64,000 bases of DNA, taken from the NCBI RefSeq assembly GCF_900129755.1, contig NZ_FQWT01000003.1, positions 434,001 to 498,000 on the forward strand, given 5' to 3'. The stretch comes from Chryseobacterium oranimense. GTDB taxonomy: Bacteria > Bacteroidota > Bacteroidia > Flavobacteriales > Weeksellaceae. The notes beneath the pieces are model-generated. The model made no database searches, was not told the origin of the DNA, and saw nothing but the letters and a program-made list of their open reading frames with translations. Position 1 is the first letter of the stretch; the number at the start of each line of letters is the position of its first letter. Shown piece by piece: positions 31,908-40,748 of the stretch. Made by a program: the position numbers and the translations under genes.

Positions 31908-34900
31908 GTGCAAAAGTATATCTCCTCCGTTTTTATCTTTATCTTTTCCATTATTTACAGTCAACAATATAATATTCAGTTATATAATACCGACAACGGC
32001 CTCCCGCAGAACAGCGTAAAAGATATCATAAAGGACAAATACGGTTTCATATGGCTGACAACTGAAAACGGAATTGTAAGGTATGATGGAATGAAGTTCG
32101 TGGTTTATAAAAACCTTCCGCTAAACAATCAGAGGTTTACTTTTTTCTACGGCTACCCTAAAAAAGACAGCATTTTTACCACGGGAGATTCCGGAAAAAT
32201 CTTACTCATCAACAAAAGATCTCCAAAAGTCACAAAAACTTCAAAAAGGAATGTCGATTTTATATCCAGGGACAATGTCAATTACTTTTTATACTCTTCC
32301 AATTATATCTACACCACATCGCCCGGTATAAGCCTTTATTTCCCATGTCAGGAAGGCATCTACTTTATACGGGAAAATTCCGTTAAATACATCAATAATC
32401 TCTCTAAAGCGGAAGAAAATCTGAATATAAAAGCGAAATATAAAAATATTGCCAGAATATTCGTGATCGATAAGTCCGTATTTTTCATTGATTATCAGTC
32501 AAAAAAAATTCAGAAAATTGAAAGAGGAAAAATCGTTAGTTCCTATAATGAGCCGCTATTAACCGATGCTAAAAGCAAAATCTACTGGAGCAGAGTCAAT
32601 AACCAGGTTTTTGTATTCAACGGAAACAGTATTTACCGGTGCGATTATAAAGATAACCGGTTTAAAATATCAAAGCTCGTACAACTCACTGATAATACTA
32701 AAAATATTATCAGCGTATATTATGACCAAACTTACAGAAAGCTTTATCTGGGAAGCAGCACTTACGGCCTGCAGATCATCAGCTTTACAGATTTTACCTC
32801 CATCCAGAGACCTCCATCTAAGCCTGAATCTGTTTTTTATGCCACTTTACCATATGGCAACTCATCTGTAATCAATACTTACGGAGAGGTATTCAGCCGG
32901 AACGGATTTGTAGAAGACAAGCACTTCAAAAACACCGTTCCATTCTTTCTTGCTTATGACCAGGAAGATAATATTATTGCCCGCAAAGCAAGTGACCTGC
33001 TGCTGTACAGGAAAAAGAAAGCTTATGCAAAAACTGTTTCCAAACGAAATATCATTTTAGTAGACTTTTTTTTCGATGCAAAAAGATATTATGCTTTTGA
33101 AGCTCTTGAAAAGACAGACGGAACCATTGGATACAGCGGGGTTCTTATGATATATAATGACCTTTCGTTCAAAACTGTAAAAAAAAGATTTTTCTTTAAT
33201 GACGAACCTACCCAGTTCCTGAAATTTGATGAAGACCATCTGCTGGCCGGCACAATAAAAGGTTTATACAAAGTTTCATTAAAGACGAATACAATAATCA
33301 AATTAAACCCGGATACCGGATTATCTGTCCGCAACATCATACAATCCAGGGACGGCAATTTCTGGATCACCACCTCAGGAAAGGGATTTTACCTGCTGAA
33401 AAACAACCGTCTCACCAAGATGCCTTATGATGCAGACAATAATATCTCCTCTTCTCATACTATCCTGGAAGATCAGAACGGATTTTTCTGGATTTCCACC
33501 AACAACGGACTTTACAGGGTTCCGGAAAGCCAGCTGCTCCGATATGCACAGGATAAAAAAACGAAGGTTAATTATTACAGATTTTCAAAAATTTCAGGCT
33601 TTAAAACCAATGAATTCAATGGAGGCAGCAATGTGTGCGGAAATAAACTAGGAAACGGAGAGTTCGTATTTCCCTCTCTTGACGGTTTGGTTTTCTTTAA
33701 TCCTACAAAAATAAAGAGCTATTATCCTGAAAACATCCATATAGAAAGAGCCTTGATAGACGGCAAGGAGCAGTTTTTCAATCAGGTATTAAATGTAAAG
33801 CCGGAATCCAACCGTATCGATATATTTATAGATACTCCTTATTATTCTAATCCTGATAATCTTGTTATAGAAACCAAACTGAGCGGAACAACCAATGTCA
33901 AGTGGGAATCGATAGGAAAAGACGGGAAATTTTCCATTTCAAATCTCACGTATGGAAATCACACTTTTATTGTAAGAATATTGATTTCCGACCAGGGAAA
34001 ATATATTTATAAAAAGATCAATATTATTATTCCGCCCTATTTCTACCAGACAGTATGGTTTAAAATACTTATTGGCTCGGTTTTCCTGCTTATTTTCTAC
34101 TTTCTGGCAAGATGGAGAATCAGCTTTCTCAAAAAAAGAAACCACGAACTGGAAGAAATCATCAGCTCCCGTACAAAAAGCCTTTCTGACACTGTTGAAA
34201 AGCTTGAGATTACTAAAATAAAGCTTCATAAAGAAATTGAGCAGCAAAAAAAACTTATCGGGACTATTACCCACGATATTACAACCCCTGTAAAGTTTAT
34301 CGCCCTCACCGCAAAAGAGGCTCTGAATCAAAATGAACTAAGCGGGCAGCAGAGCGGAAAAATCCTGGGTTCCATATACAAGTCTTCAGATCAGCTGTAC
34401 AATTTTACCATTACCTTAAAAGAATATGCGGACATCTATACACACCACCGTTCCGACAAAACAGAACTCTATTCTCTATATAAGCTGATAGAAGAAAAAA
34501 GGGTTCTTTTTAATGCCATAGCAGAAAACCACAATACTGTTATCATCAATAACATTGACAAAACATTATTGGTATGGATCAGCAAAAATATACTCTCTGC
34601 CATTGTTCACAACCTCCTGGACAATTCGGTAAAGTTCACAAAAAACGGCACAATAACAATAGAAAGTGATAAAGAAGAAGATATCATCATCCTATTGATA
34701 ACCGATACCGGTATTGGAATGGATGAAAAGAAAATAGAATATTACACAAAGCTTCAGGATAATATTGAAAACGAAAAGCTATTACTGCAAAAATACGGAA
34801 TGGGTCTTCACCTCGTCCTGCAACTGCTTCAGATGATTGATGGTAAAATTGCTTTCAAAAAAAATACTTTAAAAGGAACGTCATTCAAACTAATTTTAAC

Positions 34901-34919
34901 TAATAAAAAAGATGATTAA
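31908..34919 (+). CDS. Reg_prop / Y_Y_Y sensor histidine kinase
   Basis: 1003 residues. The start is GTG: an in-frame TGA at 31902 leaves no earlier choice, and GTG gives a signal peptide (MQKYISSVFIFIFSIIYSQQ). The periplasmic part is a beta-propeller of Reg_prop repeats (NGLPQNSVKDIIKDKYGFIW near 30, NGLYRVPESQ later) closed by a Y_Y_Y domain (about 615-705). A membrane helix lies at about 713-735. The HisKA H-box is GTITHDITTP (phospho-His near 787), and HATPase_c shows HNLLDNSVKFT, DTGIGMDE and GMGLHLVLQLLQ. Unlike Bacteroides hybrid sensors it has no fused receiver. The response regulator is the next gene, overlapping by 8 bases. The ligand is unknown. Confidence 0.92.
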   Translation: MQKYISSVFIFIFSIIYSQQYNIQLYNTDNGLPQNSVKDIIKDKYGFIWLTTENGIVRYDGMKFVVYKNLPLNNQRFTFFYGYPKKDSIFTTGDSGKILLINKRSPKVTKTSKRNVDFISRDNVNYFLYSSNYIYTTSPGISLYFPCQEGIYFIRENSVKYINNLSKAEENLNIKAKYKNIARIFVIDKSVFFIDYQSKKIQKIERGKIVSSYNEPLLTDAKSKIYWSRVNNQVFVFNGNSIYRCDYKDNRFKISKLVQLTDNTKNIISVYYDQTYRKLYLGSSTYGLQIISFTDFTSIQRPPSKPESVFYATLPYGNSSVINTYGEVFSRNGFVEDKHFKNTVPFFLAYDQEDNIIARKASDLLLYRKKKAYAKTVSKRNIILVDFFFDAKRYYAFEALEKTDGTIGYSGVLMIYNDLSFKTVKKRFFFNDEPTQFLKFDEDHLLAGTIKGLYKVSLKTNTIIKLNPDTGLSVRNIIQSRDGNFWITTSGKGFYLLKNNRLTKMPYDADNNISSSHTILEDQNGFFWISTNNGLYRVPESQLLRYAQDKKTKVNYYRFSKISGFKTNEFNGGSNVCGNKLGNGEFVFPSLDGLVFFNPTKIKSYYPENIHIERALIDGKEQFFNQVLNVKPESNRIDIFIDTPYYSNPDNLVIETKLSGTTNVKWESIGKDGKFSISNLTYGNHTFIVRILISDQGKYIYKKINIIIPPYFYQTVWFKILIGSVFLLIFYFLARWRISFLKKRNHELEEIISSRTKSLSDTVEKLEITKIKLHKEIEQQKKLIGTITHDITTPVKFIALTAKEALNQNELSGQQSGKILGSIYKSSDQLYNFTITLKEYADIYTHHRSDKTELYSLYKLIEEKRVLFNAIAENHNTVIINNIDKTLLVWISKNILSAIVHNLLDNSVKFTKNGTITIESDKEEDIIILLITDTGIGMDEKKIEYYTKLQDNIENEKLLLQKYGMGLHLVLQLLQMIDGKIAFKKNTLKGTSFKLILTNKKDD

Positions 34920-35526
34920 AGATATTCTCATTGCCGATGATCACGAGATTGTTTTGGTAGGTACAAGCATGATTCTGGAGTCGAGAATCCAGAATGTAGT
35001 CATAGACCAGGCTGAAGACTATCCGGAAGCCCTGGAAAAAATATCAAGAAAGAAGTATGATCTTGTTATTTTAGACATCAACATGCCGGAAAGCAAAAAC
35101 AAAAAAATGATCACCGAAATTAAAGCATTGGATCCTGACATAAAGATCCTGATATTTTCCGCCTACGAAGAAGAGATAGCCGTACAATACATAAAAGCGG
35201 GCGCCAACGGATACATCAGCAAGCTTAGCAAGTCTGAGGAAATCTCAGATGCTGTAAACAAGATATTTTCTGACGGCTTTTATTATCCGTCATCCATAGT
35301 ACAGCAACTTCTCCAGCAGTCTCCATTGGATTCCATAAAAAACTTATCCGCCCGGGAATATGAGATCTTTATCCTGATGGTACAGGGGAACGGGAATTTG
35401 GAAATATCTAATAAGATGGGCATACAGATGCCTACTATCAGCACTTATAAAAAAAGAATTCATAATAAACTAAAAACCAAAAATCTGGCTGACCTTATTA
35501 AACTATATCAAACCTATATAGCCTGA
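34912..35526 (+). CDS. NarL/FixJ-type response regulator
   Basis: 204 residues. Receiver with IADDHEIVL, phosphoacceptor in VILDINMPES and K in YISKLSK; HTH LSAREYEIFILMVQGNGNLEISNKMG near 145-170. It overlaps the kinase gene by 8 bases, so the two form a translationally coupled pair. It is paralogous to the orphan regulator at 19948. A perfect 16-bp palindrome follows the stop by about 30 bases. Confidence 0.92.
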   Translation: MIKDILIADDHEIVLVGTSMILESRIQNVVIDQAEDYPEALEKISRKKYDLVILDINMPESKNKKMITEIKALDPDIKILIFSAYEEEIAVQYIKAGANGYISKLSKSEEISDAVNKIFSDGFYYPSSIVQQLLQQSPLDSIKNLSAREYEIFILMVQGNGNLEISNKMGIQMPTISTYKKRIHNKLKTKNLADLIKLYQTYIA

Positions 35527-35556
35527 TTTCACAAGCCACTGCATAAATCCCAATAC

Positions 35557-35572
35557 GTAGAAAATTTTCTAC
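35557..35572. promoter_or_regulatory. 16-bp perfect palindrome after the response regulator
   Basis: GTAGAAAATTTTCTAC followed by AT-rich DNA with a second TTCTAC. It could be a terminator or an operator for the gene at 35793. Confidence 0.4.
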
Positions 35573-35792
35573 ATTTACATTTATTTTATTCTACATAATT
35601 CCTTTAATAATGTGACAATATTTATATATTTTTACATTATGAATGTTTTTAATTTAAAAACAAGATCAATAATCAATAAAATTAATAATGCGTTAATTAT
35701 TAATTAACACAAAATTATTACTCATAAAAGGGTTAATATACTATGTTTCACATAATTAATATTCGGAAATTAAAAAATCTAAATTAAAGTAA

Positions 35793-36917
35793 ATGTTAAA
35801 AAAAATTACAAAATTAGGACAAATATTAGGGTTGACAACCTCTTCTATTGTATTTTCGCAAACAGGGAATGTAGGAATAAACACCCCGAATCCCGGATCT
35901 ACAATAGATATTAATGGATCTCTGGCAGCAAATTACACTGCAATAAATACAGCATCTTACAATTTAACTGCAACAGATTTCCATGTTTCTTACAATGGTA
36001 CCGCTAATGCCGTATTCAACCTTCCGGCAGCCATCAGCGGCGTAGGAAATTTCAAGGGGCGACTATACACCATTAAAAATAATACAAATTTCACCATCAC
36101 CGTAAATTCCGCTGCACCGGAAACAATCAACGGGAATGCAAGCATTTCAATACCCGCAAATCAGAGTGCCCAACTGATCAACACAGGACTTACCGGAGCA
36201 AGTTCTACCTGGGAAATCGTCTCAGAAGGTTCTTCAGCCAGTAATTACACAGCCAGCAACGGGCTCTCCATCTCAGGAACTGACGTTAAATTAGGAGGTA
36301 CCCTATCCCAGGCCACCAATATAGCCACTGCCGGAAACAATCTGAGCATTAACGGAGGCGGAAAAGTCATGATAGGAACCAATACAGTTCCCACAGGAGC
36401 AGCCAATTCAAAAATAATCATAGACAACGGCACCACAAATGGCGCATTGCAGATTAAAGATGGCACCCAGCAGCTTGGCTACGTACTGACCAGTGATGCC
36501 AATGGCCTGGCTACATGGTCATCAACCGTTACTACTGCATTTGCCAACAACTGGACCTCTTACTCAGGAACACTGGTAAACCCTTTCACCGCACCCACCG
36601 GAGGAGGAAATCTTCCAACAGGAATTTCCGTAGTAATCCCTGCCAAAGGATGGTATTTTTTCCGAAGCGGTATTGCCATAAATTCCGAGTGTAATGATTA
36701 CACATTCTACATCAACGGAATCGGAGATGTGTGGAAAAGTTACTGTACCTCCAATACCGCTGTTTTTATGGCTCCAAGAGATCAGAACCGGGTATTATAT
36801 TTTTCCACTCCGGGAACCTATACTATTCTAGCCGTTAAAACAAACGGTAATATTCCAGGAAGCTTCAATGCAGGAAACCCAAGTTTTTATCTTGATTTTG
36901 TGAAATTCCAAAATTAA
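35793..36917 (+). CDS. secreted surface-type protein A
   Basis: 374 residues with a signal peptide ending near SIVFSQ. GNVGINTPNPGSTIDINGSL follows, the opening seen in many Bacteroidota secreted proteins with bacteriophage-tail-like or adhesin-like repeats. A Ser/Thr/Asn/Gly-rich beta region is next (NLPAAISGVGNFKGRLYTIKNNTN), and the C-terminal 110 residues are a distinct domain. It shares the N-terminal 130 residues in outline with the next gene. Function unknown. Confidence 0.72.
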   Translation: MLKKITKLGQILGLTTSSIVFSQTGNVGINTPNPGSTIDINGSLAANYTAINTASYNLTATDFHVSYNGTANAVFNLPAAISGVGNFKGRLYTIKNNTNFTITVNSAAPETINGNASISIPANQSAQLINTGLTGASSTWEIVSEGSSASNYTASNGLSISGTDVKLGGTLSQATNIATAGNNLSINGGGKVMIGTNTVPTGAANSKIIIDNGTTNGALQIKDGTQQLGYVLTSDANGLATWSSTVTTAFANNWTSYSGTLVNPFTAPTGGGNLPTGISVVIPAKGWYFFRSGIAINSECNDYTFYINGIGDVWKSYCTSNTAVFMAPRDQNRVLYFSTPGTYTILAVKTNGNIPGSFNAGNPSFYLDFVKFQN

Positions 36918-37038
36918 GGAAACTCCTATAACCATGATTCTAAATACATAAAGCTGAAAAACTGAACTGCTACAGGAAATCCCTCATTCCAATAGCAGTT
37001 CATCACCCCTATTTCTTAATTTAATATTGTATAAAAAG

Positions 37039-37968
37039 ATGACCCAAAAAATATTTTTTCTCCCGTTACTTCTTGCCTTAAGCGGAAATTTAATGTATTC
37101 TCAGGCAGGGAATATCGGTATTAACACCAGCAATCCGGGCAGCAAGCTAACCGTTAACGGCTCATTTGCAGCAACCTACAAAACCACAGGAACGAGCGGA
37201 TCTGTTGACGCTGATGATTATTACATCGCCTACAGCGGCAACAGCAACGGCACCCTAACACTACCCGCAGCCGTAACGGGATCCGGCAATTTTACAGGAA
37301 GAACCTATCATTTTAAAAACACCGGAACAGCAACATTATCTATTGCCGCCAGCGGAGCAGAACTAATTGACAATCAAAGTGGTGCAGGAGTAGCTTCTAT
37401 AAGTGTTCCTCCGGGTTACTATGCTTTTTTCATAAGCAAGGGAACAGTTACCAATACAACATGGGAACTCATTTTACTTTCAAGCTCCGACAGTCTGCCA
37501 GCAGCAGCATCCACTTACGCCTTTTCTACAATAAGCACCACAAGCAGACAGTCCCTCCCCGCTACAGCAAGCGGACCCTATATCAATGGTGAAATTAATT
37601 ATCCTCAAGGAACGGTTATCAATACAGGAAATGTAATGAATACAGCCAACGGAAGATTTACAGCTTCTACCAGCGGATATTATATGTTTTACGGTTCTAC
37701 ACAATTTGATAACGGTGCGGTTGCCGGCGCTCCCAATTTTGCATGGGCCATACTCTATCTCGTGAAAAACTTCAGTACCACCCCCAACAATGTATTGGTT
37801 CAATCTTACCATTCGAGCCCGGGAATATTGGTAGGAGCCAACGTTTCATGCATCACCTATCTGAATGCAGGAGAAACCGTAAGCATGGCTTCAGCAGCTG
37901 CCGTAACCAGCGGGACTATTTACCAGGTGGTAGTAAGTTCGTTTTACGGTTACAAAATCGCCAATTAA
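37039..37968 (+). CDS. secreted surface-type protein B with C1q-like C-terminus
   Basis: 309 residues from ATG 37039. The frame also has TTG at 37027, but the ATG gives a better signal peptide (MTQKIFFLPLLLALSGNLMYSQ). Residues 22-145 parallel protein A (GNIGINTSNPGSKLTVNGSF, then TLPAAVTGSGNFTGRTYHFKN). The C-terminus (about 185-309: NGRFTASTSGYYMFYGSTQF, YLNAGETVSMASAAA) resembles a C1q/TNF-like jelly roll. It is probably surface-exposed or secreted. Likely a diverged duplicate of the upstream gene. Confidence 0.72.
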   Translation: MTQKIFFLPLLLALSGNLMYSQAGNIGINTSNPGSKLTVNGSFAATYKTTGTSGSVDADDYYIAYSGNSNGTLTLPAAVTGSGNFTGRTYHFKNTGTATLSIAASGAELIDNQSGAGVASISVPPGYYAFFISKGTVTNTTWELILLSSSDSLPAAASTYAFSTISTTSRQSLPATASGPYINGEINYPQGTVINTGNVMNTANGRFTASTSGYYMFYGSTQFDNGAVAGAPNFAWAILYLVKNFSTTPNNVLVQSYHSSPGILVGANVSCITYLNAGETVSMASAAAVTSGTIYQVVVSSFYGYKIAN

Positions 37969-37985
37969 AATACATAATATATAAA

Positions 37986-38068
37986 TTAGTAACTCCCCCT
38001 CATTACATGACGTCATACATGATGAGAAAGAAAACAATTTGTTCCCAAACAAAGAGGGGGGTTGCTAA
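37986..38068. repeat. large imperfect inverted repeat with inner palindrome
   Basis: Arms at 37986-38001 (TTAGTAACTCCCCCTC) and 38054-38068 (GAGGGGGGTTGCTAA) pair over 15 positions with one bulged C and two G-U pairs. Inside is the perfect palindrome ATGACGTCAT (38007-38016). It is probably a strong terminator or a structured RNA after protein B. The rest of the gap to 38290 is AT-rich. Confidence 0.6.
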
Positions 38069-38290
38069 TTTTAATATGATCCGTTGCGATATTAAAAAAA
38101 TCACAACATAATTAAAATATTTATTTTAAAAATAATAAAAATAAATAGTAAATTTAAAACATAATTCATGATTGTATGTGACTATTATTTAATATAATAC
38201 GTCAACCAGATGATTCGTATTTCCGTTGTTTTATTTTCAGACATAATAACATATAGATAAATAAACGATAACCATCAAACTATAAAAATC

Positions 38291-39328
38291 ATGAGTAATG
38301 AAAATTTTAATCCGCTTGACCTGCTCACGAACAAGTTCAGGTACCCTTTCCCAACCCTTAAGAACCCCCACGCAGACGAGCTGCAACAGATCACCGAAAA
38401 CCATTGGATTGACGGAGAATACCTTTGGCTCTATAAGAACAATCCCGAGATCCGTAAAAAGTACAAAAAGACCCTGACCGCACATATTGCGGCTCAATGG
38501 TTTCCTACAGCCCCGATAGAAAGGTTTAAACCTATCTGCAGGTTAATGCTCTGGACCCTCTATAATGATGACCTATATGAGGAAGAAAAACCAGAAAATA
38601 TCGAGTATGTGCATGCTCAGTCGATTGCAATACTGAACGGGGAAATCAGTGCCTGGCAGTCCGGAATACCATTAGGCAATATGCTAGCCTCACTGAGGGA
38701 GGAACTGCTACAGTTTATACCACAGGAGTCTATCCTCCGTTTCAGCCGGATGATCAGCAGATATTTCGACGGGCTGAAAACCGAACTGGAATACAAAAGA
38801 AATAAAAAGTTTCCAACGGTGGCAGACTGCATAGCTTTAAGGGAGGATTCTATCTGCCTGTATCCTTTTTTACAGCTTACTGAGGTAGAAACGGGAATTA
38901 TATTACCCCCGGAAATACATGAGCACCCTGTCGTCAGGCGGCTGCAAGCCCTGGCCTGCCACCTGGTCACATTTTTCAATGAGGTGCAATCCGTGGTAAA
39001 AGATGAAGCAACGGGAAGCATTTACTATAATATTGTTAAAGTCATCCAGAACGAGCGTGGGATGTCGCTGGAGGAAGCATGCCTTGAAGATCTGCGCCTC
39101 CATAACGAAGATCTGAAAGAATTTGTAACGCTTCAGGCTTCCCTTCCTGATTTTGGGATCTGGCATGAAGCTGTGGTGAATTGGGTTCACTATATGAGCA
39201 TGGTACTAAGTGGATGGAAAAATATTTCAACGAAACTGGCCCGTTACAATGCCATGGAATTTCCAAATGCTGAAGAGCTCAGGGATAAGCTAAACAAGAG
39301 GTTCCCTGAACCCAGAGAAATCAACTAA
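38291..39328 (+). CDS. class I terpene synthase 1
   Basis: 345 residues of the bacterial class I terpene cyclase fold. The Asp-rich motif is in LYNDDLYEEE near 91-100. The NSE triad position reads NEVQSVVKDE near 229; the third metal ligand falls on Asp rather than Glu when counted N-x3-S-x3. These enzymes ionise and cyclise a prenyl diphosphate such as FPP or GGPP. Diterpene synthases have been characterised from Chryseobacterium (family knowledge from memory). The product here cannot be predicted. It is followed after 30 bases by a second synthase. Confidence 0.82.
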   Translation: MSNENFNPLDLLTNKFRYPFPTLKNPHADELQQITENHWIDGEYLWLYKNNPEIRKKYKKTLTAHIAAQWFPTAPIERFKPICRLMLWTLYNDDLYEEEKPENIEYVHAQSIAILNGEISAWQSGIPLGNMLASLREELLQFIPQESILRFSRMISRYFDGLKTELEYKRNKKFPTVADCIALREDSICLYPFLQLTEVETGIILPPEIHEHPVVRRLQALACHLVTFFNEVQSVVKDEATGSIYYNIVKVIQNERGMSLEEACLEDLRLHNEDLKEFVTLQASLPDFGIWHEAVVNWVHYMSMVLSGWKNISTKLARYNAMEFPNAEELRDKLNKRFPEPREIN

Positions 39329-39358
39329 ACTACATGTCCATTCTTAAACCAATAAAAA

Positions 39359-40360
39359 ATGACAGCAGAACAATTTAACAGTTCAGATTATTTACCGCAG
39401 GGGTTTTATCCATGGCCCGATCTTATTAATCCACATGTAGAACAAATGGGAAGGGATATGGATAGCTGGATTGACAATGACTATACCTTTTTAACGGAAA
39501 AGCAGCGCGAAATTTATAAAAAAATGAGGCTTCATAGGTGTACTGCCCGTATGTGGCCGGATTTAACCTATGAACAGGCTATTCCCTGCAACAGGTTCAT
39601 GCTTCAGTACGTAGCACTCGATGATCAGGCGGAACATTTATCTCTTGAAGAAATTCAACAATTGAGGACCCGTTGTACAGATATTCTCAGAGGCGCCGAA
39701 CCTGCTCCGGAAGAAAATGCGCTTTATCATCATATGGCAATGATCCGGGATGAATTTCATGCTTTCATGCCGGATCTGTGGATGGAGCGCTTTATTTACT
39801 ATTTCTATCAATCCTTCAGGTACGGAATAGAATTGGAGTTTCCATACAAAATAGCTCACCGCCCTCCTTCCCTGAATCTTTTTAAAACCATCCGGGAATA
39901 TTCTGTCCTTATGCGCCCGTACCTGATCCTTGGCGAAATTGAATCGGGACTTATCCTGCCACAGCATATCTTTGAGCATATCGTGGTACAAAAGATGATC
40001 TCCCACATGACACTGGTCGTAGCCTGGCAAAATGACATCCACTCTCTTCCAAAAGAAATGGCAAAGGGCACAGAAGTCTTTAATCTGATCTTTGTATTGC
40101 AGCAAGAGTATAATCTTTCATTGGAAGATGCCTGCGCAGAAGCTTTGCGTATCCACAATGAAGAATTAAAAAATCTCATGGATTTGCATAAGGAATACAG
40201 GGAATTCGGCGAGTATCAGGAATATATTGATAAGTTCGTCTATTATGCCGGCGTAGGGCTTCAGGGCGTTAATACTTTTTATCTTGAAACCAACAGGTAC
40301 AAACACGGCGGAGTCGGTTTTGCCTGGCCTGAAGATCATTCTGCAAACAAAAGCCTGTAA
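39359..40360 (+). CDS. class I terpene synthase 2
   Basis: 333 residues. DDxxE-type Asp-rich motif ALDDQAEHL near 86. The NSE triad is canonical, NDIHSLPKE near 224. The arginine sensor and C-terminal RY-like region are less clear. It is a paralogue of the preceding gene in tandem and almost certainly cotranscribed with it. The two active sites differ in the NSE motif, so different substrates or products are plausible. No prenyltransferase, P450 or methyltransferase is adjacent. Confidence 0.87.
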   Translation: MTAEQFNSSDYLPQGFYPWPDLINPHVEQMGRDMDSWIDNDYTFLTEKQREIYKKMRLHRCTARMWPDLTYEQAIPCNRFMLQYVALDDQAEHLSLEEIQQLRTRCTDILRGAEPAPEENALYHHMAMIRDEFHAFMPDLWMERFIYYFYQSFRYGIELEFPYKIAHRPPSLNLFKTIREYSVLMRPYLILGEIESGLILPQHIFEHIVVQKMISHMTLVVAWQNDIHSLPKEMAKGTEVFNLIFVLQQEYNLSLEDACAEALRIHNEELKNLMDLHKEYREFGEYQEYIDKFVYYAGVGLQGVNTFYLETNRYKHGGVGFAWPEDHSANKSL

Positions 40361-40393
40361 TCATTTGAAATAAAAAACAGGTATAATTACAAT

Positions 40394-40423
40394 AAAGCTC
40401 CCAAGTTATTATTTGGGAGCTTT
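40394..40423 (+). terminator. terminator after the terpene synthase pair
   Basis: AAAGCTCCCAA/TTGGGAGCTTT, perfect 11-bp stem with an 8-base loop, then ATTTG. Confidence 0.85.
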
Positions 40424-40649
40424 ATTTGAAATACCGAACTTCATGGAGATTACAATAGCATTAATATTATCTCCCACTATAATTTTTTGAACAAGCTTTA
40501 CAGTTTCAGTTAAATATCCACCCAAACCACAGGAAAATAAATCCGGATAATGTTTTTTTTGATAAAACTATGATGTCCTTTATGTTTTTGTTTCAATTTG
40601 GTTTAATGCTTTCCTGCAGTTTGTTGGCTTTTTATGCTGAATGTTTTCC

Positions 40650-40705
40650 GGTTATTAGTTTTTGTTTTGACTTAAAAGTATGAATGCTGCAAAAGCATTC
40701 TTTAT
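40650..40705 (+). ncRNA. copy (c) of the GGTTATTAGTTTTT element with a downstream hairpin
   Basis: GGTTATTAGTTTTT at 40650-40663, preceded by TTTTCC, then 18 bases and the hairpin GAATGC-TGCAAAA-GCATTC (40682-40700) with TTTATAT. The remainder of the 40424-40748 gap is AT-rich without a gene. Confidence 0.35.
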
Positions 40706-40748
40706 ATATAGTCTGTGTGAGGTGATGTTTTGACAGTTATTAAACAGG

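Noticed and set aside
35793..37968. phage tail or mobile element
   Set aside because: The GNVGINTPNPG-type start recalls tail-fibre proteins, but both genes have signal peptides and no other phage gene is near.
39638..40179. antisense frames over terpene synthase 2
   Set aside because: Both are shadows of the clear synthase frame.
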